A DNA stretch of 64,000 nt from Takashimella koratensis (lineage: Eukaryota > Basidiomycota > Tremellomycetes > Trichosporonales > Tetragoniomycetaceae): the NCBI GenBank assembly GCA_003116875.1, contig BCKT01000002.1:1674001-1738000 (forward strand), in the 5' to 3' direction. Positions 46,273 through 59,533 of this stretch are shown in pieces. The position numbers and the translations under genes were made by a program. The notes beneath the pieces were generated by a model, which had not been told where the DNA came from, made no database searches, and saw only the letters and a list, made by a program, of their open reading frames with translations. Numbering within the stretch: the first letter of the stretch is position 1; every line of letters begins with the position of its first letter.

Positions 46273-47245
46273 TTAGTCTAACGGGGCATGGGTCGCGCTC
46301 CCACTCCCTCCTGCACCCGCCGGCGCGCCAAACATATACTCTCCCTCATCCCTCGCCATCCTACGTGTGACCTTGACTTTCCCCGTCTCCCTCTCGATCT
46401 CCGTGTTCTCATCCACCGTCGTGTGTCCACCAAACCACGAGCTGGAGAACCTTGCGGTCCGTGGACGAGGCAGGAACTCGGTCGAGTCGGGCATGAGGAG
46501 GATGTGGAATTTCTTGCCCGCGGATGGAGAGGTCAGGAGCCACTCTTCAAGTAAAGCGAGGTTGCGAAGGTTGGACTTGAAGAGGTTGTCGAGGATGTCG
46601 CCGATGATGGGTACGAATCCGATAACGACGTCGAGAAGGACGTTGAAGAACTGGTGGAGTTAGATTCAGCGTCCACACGATATCAGCACCGATGAAGTGC
46701 GATTGTTACTTGTTCTCTCCGGAGTAGAGCCTTCAACTGACCATGCTGATGAGAACTTGCTTGGGCACGCCGAAGATGAAACACAGCCAAACTTGGTACA
46801 ACTGCAACACTCCCGCGACAATATCACCATAGATTGGAACAAGGGAGATGATATCGTCGATACCAGCTCTGAACGGGAGACCGAATTGGGACAACACCGG
46901 TGCTGCGTCGAGCCAGAACGCGACGGTTCGGATATGGTTGTACATGCTGTTGGGTGTGAGTGTTCATACCGACTCAATCAGAATACCAAGCCAATACTTG
47001 ACCGTAGAACTCACTTCTGGGCTTCCTTGTCGTTGCGCGGAGGTCGGATCCCAAAGCCTGGGGGGTAATAAGTGGTAACGAACGCCCCAAATCGCTTAGG
47101 CTGGACACTGTAGACCATCAAAACTGAGTCAGCTCAAGACCGCTGTCGCACAGCTGACGGCGGTTGCTCACGTTTGCCTGTCCCGACCTGCACCAGGGCG
47201 ATAAGTCGAGAGGATGGGCCAGAGTGCACTGATGATGGAAGCCAT
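46273..47245 (-). CDS. DUF4112 domain protein
   Basis: From 47245: MASIISALWPILSTYRPGAG, then a segment with YYPPGFGIRPP, then LPFRAGIDDIISLVPIYGDI, VAGVLQLYQVWLCFIFGVPK and VLLDVVIGFVPIIGDILDNL, followed by FKSNLRNLALLEEWL. The doubled G/I-x-VP-x-x-GD motifs with long hydrophobic stretches are the DUF4112 hallmark, a membrane-associated domain of unknown function. The acidic/polar tail (MARDEGEYMFGAPAG...) is species-specific. It has at least four exons. Confidence 0.85.
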
Positions 47246-47585
47246 GGTGAGAGTGTGCGTTGAGTTGAGGTGTTGACAATGAGACAGAGTCAAACAGAGA
47301 CAAGAGACAGAAGCAACGTCAAAACTGGTACCCCGTCGATCGCGGCGAATTACGTCACTGGTCCTCTGCTCTGAACTGAGCAACCAATCCCCAGTGGGGA
47401 CCATGGTGGCAGATGGATGGATATGCATCGTCCGTCGTTGAACAATGCAAGCTATGCGATGAGATATTCAATGGTTATATCAATATATCAAGTACGTTGG
47501 TCTACGTCTTGGTTGTCTGATCTCCAACTCCTCGCCCTGTGCCCTGTCCTCTTTCCCCAGCTCCATGCCTGTCTTCGTCCTCACC
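47246..47585. other. Spacer between DUF4112 gene and SLH1-like gene
   Basis: This is 340 bp holding the DUF4112 promoter. It was specifically checked for a missing second Sec63 domain of the SLH1-like gene; none is visible. Confidence 0.5.
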
Positions 47586-50500
47586 TCAGTCCTCTTCCTC
47601 TGAGCCAGACCAAGACTCGCCATCTGCCATACCGACTTCTGCAATCTCGAACAAATCGCCTTCCGTGACCACATTATCAACCTCTTCTCCTCCTTTCTCC
47701 CCATCTTCTTCCCCTCCATTCTCCAGACCCAAAGTTACCTCCCCCTGCTTCTCACCCTCCTTCTCTTTCCCCTTCCCCTTTACCTCACCCCCTCCTGACC
47801 CATTCCCATTCTCCTTAGATACTTTCTTCACCTTCTTCGTCTCCCCCGTCTCCACCCACACATCGACAAGTCGAGACAACTGCTCTTCTTGCAACCCATC
47901 GACCATATCGTAGTATGTCGGGTTCGATCGCAGTCGGAGAGCCAGATACGTCCATCCGACGAGATCAAACAGGTCACGAGGGCGGAGGTCGGATACTCGC
48001 GGTCGATGGTGTTGAGGCGGTGGTGGCGGGTCACGAGGTTTCAACATCCTTTCAAGATACGCGACACCTTCCTTGTTCCGACCGTCTCTAGCTTCACGCT
48101 TGATCACGCTGGTCAAGCTGGATTCGAGTGGCAGCCCCTCGTGCAGAAGCCGCTTGATAGCGAGTTCTTGTTCAGCTTGACAAAGAACGTACATTCTCCT
48201 GGTCGCTGCTGCTGACCCCGCTGCAGACCCCTGCATCTTGACAATCTCCTGCCGAGTGTATGCAATCGCCTGTCGATCGATCGTGTGCTGTGCGCCCATG
48301 AGAATGACCACGGCTGCGCGCACGGGCAAGGTCCAGCACGATTCTCGAGGCGCGACGAGGGCTCGGATAATACCTCCCGCAAACAGCTCGAGGACGAGCG
48401 CAAAGTCCGACGGAGCCATACCGGAGTAGACGTACCCGATACCATGCAAGATTGGCTCGTACAACGCCGTATCACGTACTCGTTGAACCATGGGCTCGAC
48501 ATCAGCTCGGGGCACAGATAGGAAACCTGCGAGGTCCATCTCAGTCCCTGATTGCCTGACGAGGTCGGCAGCAACGGTGCGGCAGAACCCGCGCGACGGG
48601 ACGAAGATGATAGCGTTCGAGTTGGCAATAACTGCTTGTCTCAGGATATCATATGTCGGTTTGACCATCGTTTTGATTAATGTCGCCGAATGCGGGATGG
48701 TGAACGTCTTGGTCTGAACGACGATAGGCGTCCCGCTCTGTTGTGGGGAGAAGCAGTAGCGGTAAGCCGGGTCGACACCGAGCCACTTTCCGAGATCGCT
48801 CGGGTCGCTCAGGGACGATGTGAGACCGACAACACGTGTACGCGCGGGCCCCGCAACGGATAGGAGCTTGGCGACGGTAAGCTCGTAAACCGGGTCGAGG
48901 AGGTGTAGGTCTTCGAGGAGAACAAGAGAAACCTTGCGACCGAGATCAACCAGCTCCTCGTTGAGGGTGTCCACAAACGCAGCGGGGCTGGCAACGATGA
49001 CGCTCCGTTGTTTCGCCAATGCTTTCTCAAGGTCTGAAGCGTTACGGGCGGTCGAGATGGTGATTTTCTTGGATGGGGGCGTGACACTGCGTATCCTCGC
49101 TGCTGCCTCCGCCACGCCTTGGGGCACGACAACGAGCGCCACTGCCTCAGAGTTGTGATTGAACATGTGCCTGTGGAATCAGCCTTCACTTCTCTAATTC
49201 AACTTACCAGATCGCCACCTCGCCCAGTAAAGACTTCCCGCTCGCTACGGGCGCAGAGACGAGCACGTTGTTCTGCGTGTTGTACATGCTCCAGAAGACC
49301 TGCGACTGAATCCCATTCAGGGTCCCGATATACGCCCTGTAAGCCTTCTCCAGCTCGGGGTCTTTGAGACATGACACAGTGAGGTAAGGCACATCGAGTA
49401 ACGGGGTCTGCTCCGTGAATGGTCGAGGCATGACGAGGTGATTGAGCGGAATAGCGGTCTGTGACTCGGACCCGAGCCAACGGTCAGAGACAGTGATGAC
49501 CGACAGCGCCTCGGGCGGGTTCTGGCCCCAAGGAACGACGAAATCGATCTCGAGCTCATCAGTCGATTGCCGAAGAAGCACGCTCCGCCATTGGAGTAAA
49601 TGCAAACCCTGTTCGTCCTGAATCCAGACATAGAACGGCTCGGCGGTACTCGATAACTTGGCGCTCCACACGAACTGCGGTTTGACCCGTACTGAGATCT
49701 GTAGGAGGTCGTGCGCAAGAGGTCGGAGTGCGTACTCGACTTCCAAAAGGGGGAAGTTCCACGCGGCGCTGTGTAGTGCTGAGCCGTGGTATTCGTTCAT
49801 GTGGATGAGAGTGCCAAGGGCTTTCGCATCGAGCTCACGCAGCTCCGAGATCTCCGTGTCTTCAGCCCAGCGATGGAGGTTGTACAGCGTATCCTTGTGG
49901 AGCGTGGTGATCTGAACAAGAGGGTGATCGTATGGCCAAATCCGGCGCTCGATTGCTTTGCTCAGGTCAATCAGGAGGTATGCGCAGTTGGCCCAGTTGC
50001 GATACAGCGCGATCTCAAGCAATGCTCGGATGATACGTCCAGCGTTCTGGAATCAGCAAAAGTTTCGTCTGATTTGCCTCACCTGAGCGACATAGGCAGC
50101 ATCAGAAACAAGGGCAAAGTCCTCGATGAACACTTTCGAGATATGTGCTTGCAACCTGATATCAGCAAAGCTCATCTACTCTTTACTCACAGAATGTTGA
50201 CTTTGCCCTGGGCGGTCGACGTCCCACCCGCCACGTCAATCGGGCACTGATCACTCGTCATGATTGTCGTGAGTTCATCGACCTCGTTATCCCGCATTTG
50301 AATTTGATCAAACTACGATCAGCTCCATCCGCGTAGTATTCCTCACCTCTGTAGCCTCGGCCAACATCGCAAAGATATCCGCGTTGAGCATAGTCGGCTT
50401 AAATTTCTCATCTGCCATCAGTAAAACCCACGCTCTATCTTTAGTACTCACTAAACTTCTCTACTGTCTGGTGTCGGAGGTAATACTTTGCTGCGATTCT

Positions 50501-53500
50501 CCCTAGGTCCGAAATCGCGAAAGTGTTCCTCATCTCATCGAATGTGATCATCTGCGCAGCAACGAGTTGCCTAGCCGCTTGAGTGACGAGTTCGTTTCGC
50601 TTGTTTCCGAGTTGAGGATCGTCTTTGGGCTCGTCGTGAGCCATCCCGTAGATGAATGGTTCTCGCCGCATGCGCACTTGGATTAGCGAGTTCGATATTC
50701 GTTCAAAGGCATACCAAACAGATAGGTGTAGCCGATCCACGAGATGGCTTCCGAAACGTTCGAGATGGTACCCAATGCGATTTCCGCGTTGAGCGAGTCG
50801 ACCATTCCTGGGATGAACTTGGACTCGATCGGGTGCTGACTGTCAGCTCTTGTGTTCAAAGAGTTTTGAGCTCACCTGCGACATGATCGAGTACAGATAA
50901 TGATCGAGTTTGTCCTGAGTCGTGCAGATGTAGCCCACACCGCTAGTCGCGTAACCTGGTCGACCAGCACGACCAAAGATCTGCAACACATCCAAGACCG
51001 ACAAATCGACAAACGAGCCTTTACCCGAATCGTACACCTGAGTGCCCTTGATAACGACCGCATGTGCGGGCAAGTTGACACCCCACGCGAGCGTCGACGT
51101 GCAGCAGAGAACCTAAAGTCAGACGTAATGATTTTTTAATCACGACCCACCTTCATGCAGTTATCCTCGAACATTCGCTCCATCATGTTCCTATCCGATC
51201 GAAGCATGCCTGCGTGATGGATGCCAAAGCCCGAATCGAACAACTCTTTCATCTCCTTGTTTCGACTCGTCCCCACGTCACGGCGGTACAGCTGGAACTT
51301 GGGGTGATCGCGAGTATCAAAGTACTCCAAGACTCCTTCTTCCTGCGCCATCTCTTTGAGTTTTTGGGCAGTCTTGACCGTCTCTTTTCGTGCGTGGACA
51401 AAGACCATGACTTGGTGACCCTCACGGACGAGCTCGATAACTTTGTCAAACACCACTTGGTCCATGTTTCGCATTGACGTCTGGGATCGGGCTTTTCCTT
51501 TGACTCCAATAAAGTGCTGCTCGAGCGGGACGGGACGGAATGACGAGTCAAAGAAGAACAGACCTTGGTATCGATTGACGCTGACTGTCAGCTCCAGCTC
51601 CCGTCCGATCAACTCACCGAAGGAAGTCGCTGACATCGACGTAGTTTGGCAACGTCGCACTAAGGCCAACGATGCGGATGAGAGACTGGCTCGACTCGAC
51701 CTATATCGTCAGCTAACTCATCAACCGCTAGCTCACCTGTCTCAGTGTCCTGGCAACAATCGTCTCGATGACCGCACCACGGTCTTCGTTGAGCAAATGC
51801 ACTTCGTCGATGATCAAAAGTTTAACTTTCTGCCCAATCAGCTTCTCCCAACCACCCAGAACCCACCGAAGCCAGCTCGCCTTCTCCTGTGGGTTTGCGA
51901 GTAACGACGTCCCATTTCTCCGGTGTCGTCACGATCACCTGAGTCTCCGCGATCTCTTGCCTCGTCATCTGCATATCACCGGTCAACTCGCGGACCTTAA
52001 TCCCGAGCCACGCGAGGCGGCGTCCGAACTTCCGCGTGATCTCCGCTGCCAAAGCTTTCATGGGTGCGACGTAAATAATCTTGAACGCGTCGCGGTCGAT
52101 GTTGAATCCCGAAGGATGGGTGGAAACTCCGGGACGGACATGGCTTTGAAGCACACGAATGATGGACATGATCGCGACATCGGTTTTACCCTAGCCTATT
52201 AGCTGTATTCAGATTAAGCCTACTCACGGCACCGGTGGGAGCTGGTCACGTTAGCGTACGTCGACAAGGTACTCCGCTCTGAACTTACCGCATATCAACA
52301 AGTTTTCGTTGGTGTTCATAGCCGTTGGCTGGACGACGCTTTGCATTCGGTTCAGAGACGAGTAGCCCTACGAGCTGTCAGCAATTTGACTCGATATGAT
52401 ACGATGCGTCACTAACTGGGAAGCAGCCTCGGGCGAGCGGTGGGAGGCTGTTGATTAATACTGGCCGCTCTGTGATCTTCGGCGGGACGGGAACGGGTGG
52501 TGGGACAGTCACTTCCTCGTAAGTCTGCGTGTCAGCAGACTACCCATTCGGCAGGAAGTTACCTGTTGCATCTCCCTCTCGGTGCCTACGGGCAGCGCAA
52601 ACCTGCCTCCGAGAGACAGGGACGAGGAGACGGTCGCACTGGATGTGAACACATTCGGCAAGACCTCTTGCTGGGCAACTCGCTTCATGGTCAGTGGGTC
52701 TGCTATTTTGCTGGACTCACCCCTCCGTCCTCTGCGAACATCGCTTTGGGTCGAGCAAGCTGTTCTTGGATCCGCCTCTCGATATCTTCGTTTGACCCAA
52801 TAAGATCAGAGATATCAATTCCCTTTTTAGACTTTTTCTGACCGCCCGCATGTCGGTGAGTATCAACGGGCGGTGCTGAGGACGCTACTGTGATAGGGCC
52901 AGATTTCTGAGTCTGCAGGTCGTTAGCAACTGGCCCAAGCTCCGAGTGACAGTCACATGAGATAGCTCACCTTCTTGCTTTCAGCAGCGAAAAGGGCTCG
53001 TGCGCCTGGCCGCAGGATCGCCTCGACGAGCTCCAGACCGTCACCTTCGAAGCCAATGATCTCGACAAGCTCGGACTGAATGTCTTCGTTGGACCGCGAG
53101 GACGAGACCACCTCGACGAGGTGGGTGTATGCCGAGGGCGTCGTCAGGTGTCTGATACTATCAGCAAGACCTCATAGATATCATGTTTGCTCGACTCACG
53201 CTTTGACTTTGTTGAGCAAGGGATCCGATGTTGACGTCGAAGAGGCGGGCGGGACGTTATCGACCAACTTGAGGTCCTCAAGCGAACTAGCCAATCCCAC
53301 CGCCGCATCAGCACCCAGCAAATCGACAAGCCCTTTTTGCGTCTGCCGCTGCAGTATGTCCTCAGCGACTTGTAAATCTGCTGTCCCGCTGTGTCTAAAG
53401 TCAGCCGACCGTCTCAGAATAGCAATGACCGCGCCCAGACTCACGCGATCTGTTCCCATTGTTTTTGTACGGCACTGGCGCTGCGTTGGGCGAGGGTCTT

Positions 53501-53578
53501 CGGACCAGGACCGGCAGATGCGACTTGTTCTCCCTTTGCAGGCTTGAAAAGAGTGTCTAGATAGTTGTCAATGTCCAT
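47586..53578 (-). CDS. slh1: Slh1/ASCC3-like Ski2-family helicase with degenerate C-terminal half
   Basis: Slh1 drives splitting of collided ribosomes in the RQT complex. From 53578 ([18 protein letters not shown]...) many exons encode a first cassette. Motif I is LLICAPTGA(G)K-type, then [74 protein letters not shown] and [14 protein letters not shown] winged helix and Sec63 domain follow. The second cassette is altered: SAPVASGKS in motif I and VLLEDLHLL in place of a DExH box. The product ends at 47586 after a Lys/Glu/Gly-rich tail, without a second Sec63 domain. The LEQ-IGVKGKA block supports Slh1 over Brr2. Confidence 0.9.
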
Positions 53579-54524
53579 GTTGTTGTTGATGTTGAGAAGG
53601 AGAGTCAAGTGAGAAATGAGGCATGTCGGGTCGACCTAAATCTCAATCGACTCCCGGGATCCGGAACCGAACTCTGACTTTTCGGTTGAGGAAACCACGT
53701 GACCCGAGTCGAGAAAGACAAATGGACCCAGGCAGCAGAGTAGAAGCAGGGAGCCAGCTGGAAGGCACTGTCGCATTGAAAAACATCAAGCGTCGAGCAA
53801 GTCTACTTGGGCTGCATACACTGCATAGAAAGAGGACAAGACTGGAGGGGGAACTCTCGACGGGCTCGGTTGGTTCACCCAGGTTGTGTGACTCGTCCTT
53901 TTTGAACCTGCAATTGACAGTGAATTTGGAGATATCACCCGAGCTCTGCGACTCCGGTCTCCATCTCCGTCTAACCTACGTAACCCTCGGTTCCCCGTTC
54001 ATTGACCGAGCTACCTTCGTGTACTCAGCGGCCGCCGACACCGAGCTACCCTGTTCTACCCGGGCCGATCCCCGCGTGCGGGGTGCGGAGGACTGCGAAG
54101 GTCACGTAATCCGCGGAGTGTGGGGAACGATACCCTCCTTCAAAGTTCGGTCAGAGGGGTTCATATCCATTCTTGGCTCTTGGCACATTGACCCCAGCTT
54201 CCAGCTTCCCCAGTGATGTCGTTATCGCACCTCGTGTCAAGCGCGTGATAGAGGGGCGCCAAGTCGCGACCTTGGGATACCGGCGGAATCTCTAGAGACG
54301 AACTTGTACCAGATCTTCAATTGCGTAGTTTTCCTTGGCGCCAAGGGCCCCCGCATAAGACATCTTGGCAGTCAACATACCTCCGCAAGTCTCGGCGCAA
54401 GGCTCGGCGTGACAGATAGGCGGCCGAGAGATACCGGCGGCCCTTCTCCACACCCGGTCTGGGAACGTACATATAGAGCACGACATGAATCGGGCGGGGG
54501 GGTTTCCAACAACTTCGAAATATC
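53579..54524. promoter_or_regulatory. Divergent promoter of SLH1-like and ENA genes
   Basis: This is about 950 bp. A CACGTG lies at about 53695 upstream of SLH1, and a CATATA TATA-like element at about 54468-54473 lies 50-60 bp before the ENA start. A roughly 197-codon plus-strand open frame at 53623-54216 has no domain and lies in the SLH1 promoter; I do not call it a gene. Confidence 0.5.
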
Positions 54525-57500
54525 ATGTTGCCGGACGAGAAGAAAATGACGCCCCAGGCAAACGAATCACCACCCGCTCACTCCCTTCCCTGGGCCGATG
54601 TCGTCGCCCAACTCGAGACCAACGTCGAAGATGGACTCAGTCCGACATCAGCTACTCAACGACTCTCTCAGTATGGACGAAACGAGCTCTCGTCTTCGTC
54701 CGGTGTGGGAGCCGGCCGCATCCTTTTGGCCCAGATTGCCAACGCCATGCAACTAGTTCTCGTATTAGCCATGGCTGTCAGTTTTGGTATCGGGTCTTAC
54801 ATTGAAGGTGGGGTAACGGCAGCGGTCGTCCTCCTCAACGTCGTCATCGGCTTTGTGCAGGACTACCAGGCCGCCAAAACGATGAACTCGCTCCGATCTC
54901 TAGCTAGCCCCACCGCGAGTGTTATCCGCGACGGCGCGCGAGTCTGTGTCACGACAGCCGAAGTCGTGCCTGGTGACCTCGTCGAGCTCAAAGCTGGCGA
55001 TGTCGTCCCTGCGGTGAGTCCACTCGCACAACCTTCTCGTTGGGACCTCGACTGACGCGAACCAGGACGTCCGACTGGTCGAAGCCGTTAACTTTGAAGC
55101 CGATGAGGCGCTTCTTACTGGCGAATCCCTTCCGGTACGCAAAGACGCCGAATGCACTTTTCCCGCCTCAACCGGTCCCGGCGATCGCCTCAATGTCGCC
55201 TATAGCTCTTCCACCGTGACCAAAGGACGAGCTACAGGCGTCGTGTACGCGACCGGCATGACGACCGAGATTGGCGCCATCGCGGCTGCTTTGCGCAAGA
55301 GCGACAAGTTTGTGCGATCCCCGAAGGCCAAGGTCGATGGGACCGTGCAGCTCCATCAGTATGCCAAGGCAGGTGTCATGACGGCACTCGTCGCGATCGG
55401 CTCGTTTCTCGGTGTCAACAAAGGGACTCCTCTCCAACGCAAACTCTCTTGGCTCGCTTGTTACCTTTTCTTGACTGCTTGCGTCTTCGCCGTCATTGTC
55501 CTCGCTGCCAACTACTTTGAACATCGCCAGGAGGTCATCATCTACGCCGTCGCCACAGGACTTTCCATGATCCCTGCTAGCCTTCTGGTTGTCCTCACGA
55601 TCACAATGGCGGCGGGTACAAAGCGTATGGCGACGCGCCATGTCATTGTCCGTGATCTCAGGTCACTCGAGGCGCTGGGCGGTGTCACCGATATCTGTTC
55701 CGACAAAACGGGGACACTCACCGAGGGCCGCATGGTCGCGAAGAAAGCTTGGATCTCGGGATATGGGACGTTGACCATTGAGGACTTCAAGGATCCGTTC
55801 GACCCGACTCAAGGGAGCATCACTCATTCGGATGCCGAGCCTCGATTCCAAGCTGAAGGTGACGGCGGCTCAACGATCTCGACACCTGGTCAAACGGTAG
55901 ACCAGAATGACTCCCTTCGTGGCTACCTCGAGGTCGCGAAGTTGGCTAACCTTGCCCACGTCCACAAAGCAGAGGACGGCTCTTGGAAAGCTCGCGGAGA
56001 CCCTACGGAAATCGCTATTCGCGTCCTCGCCAAACGCTTCGACACCGACCCCACCGCATCCGGCACCGCTGCCACTGAAATTCCCGACTGGGAACTGGTG
56101 TGCGAGTTCCCCTTCGATTCGACTGTCAAAAAGATGTCTGCGATCTGGCGACACCTCGAGACGGGCGACGAGTTCATCTTCACCAAAGGCGCTGTCGAGC
56201 GAGTGGTCGACGCCTGTCTCTGGAAATCGACGGCCGATGAAACCGCTTCAAACCCCATGACTACCGAGGACAGGCAGCATATACTCGACAACATGAACTC
56301 GCTCGCCAGTCTAGGCTTGAGAGTCCTCGCGTTCGCTTCGAAACAATGTGACCAGCCGATCAAGGGCGACAATCTCGATCGCGAGAGCCTCGAGTGTGAT
56401 CTCGTCTTCCACGGCTTAATCGGGCTGTACGATCCGCCTCGTCCTGAGTCCGCTCCATCCGTCGCTATCTGCCACCAAGCCGGGATAGACGTCCGCATGC
56501 TCACCGGAGACCATCCGGGTACGGCCACTGCAATTGCAAGGCAGGTCGGCATCCTCCCCAACCGCCAAGACATGGGCCGGGTCGCTGCAGACGTTGCCGA
56601 CGCTATGGTCATGACCGCCGCCCAGTTCGATGCCCTCAATGACGACGAGATTGATGCGCTGCCAGTGTTACCGCTCGTCATCGCGCGTTGTACACCGACG
56701 ACCAAAGTGCGCATGATCGAGGCCCTCGAGCGACGTGGTCGGTTCTGTGCCATGACCGGTGACGGAGTCAATGACAGCCCTTCCCTCAAACGTGCTGGTG
56801 TCGTGAGTCAACTCTCAGGATCCCAACTGACAGACCTAGGGTATCGCGATGGGCATGAATGGCTCCGACGTCGCCAAGGACGCAGCCGACCTCGTTCTTA
56901 CCGATGATAACTTTGCGAGCATCCTTGTAGCCGTTGAAGAAGGTCGTCGAATCTTCGACAACATCCAGCGCTTTGTTCTGCACTTGCTTGCCCAAAACGT
57001 GGCTCAAGCTTTGATCCTACTTATCGGTCTAATCTTCAAGGACAGCCAGCGAATCTCCGTTTTCCCCATTGCCCCCGTCGAGATTCTGTGGATCATCATG
57101 GTCACTTCTTCCCTCCCTGACATGGGTCTCGGCTTTGAGCGAGGCGCGCCCGACATCCTCCAGCGTCCGCCTCACAACATGGCCTATGGCGTCTTCACAT
57201 GGGAGATCTGCGTCGACATTGTCGCTTACGGCTGCTGGATCGCTCTTTTGTGTCTCTGCTCGTTCTCACTCCGCCTCTACGTCTTCGCCGAAGGAACCAT
57301 CGGAGAGGGATGCAACGAGTCCCTAGGGGGTGGCTGTGAAGACGTTTTCCGCGCACGAGCGACATGCTTTACCACTTTGACCTGGTTCTCACTCTTCCTC
57401 GCATGGGAGCTGGTCGACCTCCGACGTTCGTTCTTCCGCATGCAGCCAGACTCGACTCGATACCTCACTCAATGGGCTCACGACGTTTGGCGTAACAAGT

Positions 57501-57754
57501 TCCTCTTCGTCTCAGTCATTGCTGGATTCATCATCAGCTTTCCCTTGCTTTATATTCCGGGACTCAACGACATTGTCTTCAAGCACACTGGGATCGACTG
57601 GGAATGGGGGATCGTCTTCATTGCTGCCTGGCTGTTCTTCACCGGCATCGAAGCCTGGAAATGGGGTAAGCGGGTATACTTTCGTAGGAGGGAGAGAGCG
57701 GTGGATTCAGAGTCGTCAGCAGCAGAGTCGCAATTCTTTGAGATGCGCAGGTAG
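54525..57754 (+). CDS. ena1: ENA-type P-type ATPase (P2D/IID Na+/K+ efflux pump)
   Basis: ENA pumps export Na+ or K+ across the fungal plasma membrane. There are three exons (54525-55013, 55066-56802, 56840-57754). The N-terminus has LSQYGRNELSSSS and VIGFVQDYQAAKTMNSLRSL. Then come EALLTGESLPVRKD (actuator TGES), M4 with the subtype signature SMIPASLLVVLTITMAAGTK, ICSDKTGTLTEGRMVAKKAW (phosphorylated Asp), GDPTEIAIRVLAKRFD, VRMLTGDHPGTA and MTGDGVNDSPSLKRAGV. The C-terminal helices include EILWIIMVTSSLPDMGLGFE and a GTPFL-free PLLYIPGLNDIVFKHTGI. IPASL is diagnostic of ENA rather than Ca2+ or H+ pumps. Length is about 1,045 aa. An acidic C-terminus ends FFEMRR. Confidence 0.95.
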
Positions 57755-58074
57755 TTGAGATTGTATCTGAAGTATATTCGTACCCAAGTTTGTAGTTTGA
57801 GAAAAAATGAAGCAATGTCGCTGAATCCACAAACATTCGATTGGCAAGTATCATCGAGTGGCACAACCCTTTGTTGCTTGGACCCCTGCCACGTACCGCC
57901 CACCGCTCAAAGCTCGCACTCACCCTTCGTTCGCTCTAGCCCCCTTACACCGAGACTCCGACCCTAAATGCTCCTTTCACTCTTGGTCTTTCGAAGGCGC
58001 CAGCGCGAAATGATCACTACCGACAGCATCAACTCTACGTTGTCAGTCTTATTTCAGTTTCTCATTCATCGATC
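57755..58074. other. ENA 3' flank and family Z copy 1 promoter
   Basis: This is 320 bp between two plus-strand genes. No gene and no clear motif are seen. Confidence 0.5.
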
Positions 58075-59001
58075 ATGACCTCCACGAACGACGACGATCC
58101 CCACTCCTGCTCTCTCCACGACATACCACCTTCTCAAAACCGACGCACCGAATTCTCTTCCATCTCTCTCCCTCGCACGGTACCCTCGAGCAGATTCGCA
58201 ACCGGTGTTTTCCCGTTTTCCTCTCTGGTACAAATTCACAAAGACATTCCGAAACGACTGCATGAAGTGATCGAGACTGTCTTCAGCTACGCTGAAAACC
58301 TTGCGATCCACACTTGTGCCGACACTCTTGCTTCTGAGGCTTATCGATTTCCTGCTTTTGGGCTGGATGTGTACGCCAACTCCATCCGCCTTTCCCGGCT
58401 CACTGATACCAACGACATCAACGAACCCCTCTAGAATCTCCTCGCCGAAAAAATCAAACGTTATCCTCTGCACCGTCGAACGACACGGCATTATCCTGGA
58501 CCTTGCTGTCAGACCAGCGCGATCCTAACCCTCATCGACTGCGCGGAAGAACTGGTCGAGGACGTCTGTTTCGTTCTCTCACAGCCAGCGGAATTCTCCC
58601 ATCAGATGCTCGATTTGGTTCGAATGCCTCTCACGCTGTTGTACCTCACCGAGCTCAATCTGGACCATGCCTCGCAGTTAGTGGACGCGAATGATGACGA
58701 GAGGACCTGCGGCAGCTGCTTGAACCTGGGGGGCCTACAGGAGGTACACACCCACAGTGCGGAGTACGTTGAACGGAAACTACACATTGTCGAAGAGCTC
58801 AGTGGCCCGCCAAGGGCACGGCTGTATGACGAAGAGGCTCGGGTTCTGTTCGGTGCCCTGACCCGGACTCACAAGCTTCACTTCAAAAATCCCCGGCAAT
58901 CGACCCACTGGATCAGCAAGCAGTCACTCCACATGCTACGAGAGAGCCACTCCGCCTTTTTGCGAAGGTCGATTTTCCGCCTCAGACTTCACCCAGGTTG
59001 A
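58075..59001 (+). pseudogene. Family Z copy 1 with in-frame TAG
   Basis: This is the first copy of a plus-strand tandem array. The frame from 58075 (MTSTNDDDPHSCSLH...) meets TAG at 58432-58434 and continues in the same frame with NLLAEKIKRYPLHRRTT and the family hallmark CCQTSAILTLIDCAEELVED, LTLLYLTELNL, a C-x2-C pair (ERTCGSCLNL) and FGALTRTHKLHF. In copy 2 the aligned codon is GAG, so one substitution would explain the stop. A 66-nt GTGTAC...CTCTAG segment ending at the stop could be removed in frame, so an expressed spliced form is possible. It may be dead or alternatively spliced. Confidence 0.7.
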
Positions 59002-59533
59002 GGAAACCCGAAAACGCAAGGGCGAAGCGACAGAGAGTCTACATACGCACACCCGGAAGGTGAGCGCGGAGCGGAGTGACAAGTGCTAGAGCCGTGAGAT
59101 AACACGTTTTGAGGCTTCAAAGGATCATAAACGCTGACCCCCATTGCAGTTCTTTGACGTTTGTAATTTGCTATGAAAACACGATTTGAAAAGCTTGCCA
59201 AAGACATACTATACTTGTACTCTCTCCAAGCTGTACTGACTCCCGCAAGCTCTCTCACTCCATGCACAACTGTCTTCGACAATCACTTGCCTCTTCCCAC
59301 CGGTGGTAAACACTTTCCAGCTTATACCCAAGTCCTTTATCCCTCGTCTTGGTGTGAGTCAGACCGCATTGCCAAAGGATTTACTCCCACCTTTGTCCCA
59401 CATCCTACTCCGCTTGCCACCATAGCCGAGCTGGGGATCGATACGTTTGGCCGGTTTGCCCATAAAACCCCAAGACTGTTGTCTTCGCTTGCCAAGCACA
59501 TAATTTCCTACTCGATATCAGACCTCCCACCGC
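59002..59533. other. Spacer between family Z copies 1 and 2
   Basis: This is about 530 bp. A plus-strand open frame overlaps the copy 2 start but shows no family Z similarity. It is treated as promoter. Confidence 0.5.

Noticed and set aside
47586..53578. Brr2 rather than Slh1
   Set aside because: The LEQ-IGVKGKA block, the short N-terminal region and the RQT-like layout fit Slh1/ASCC3 better.
53623..54216. 197-codon plus-strand open frame
   Set aside because: It lies in the SLH1/ENA divergent promoter, has no domain, and no splice or promoter evidence supports it.
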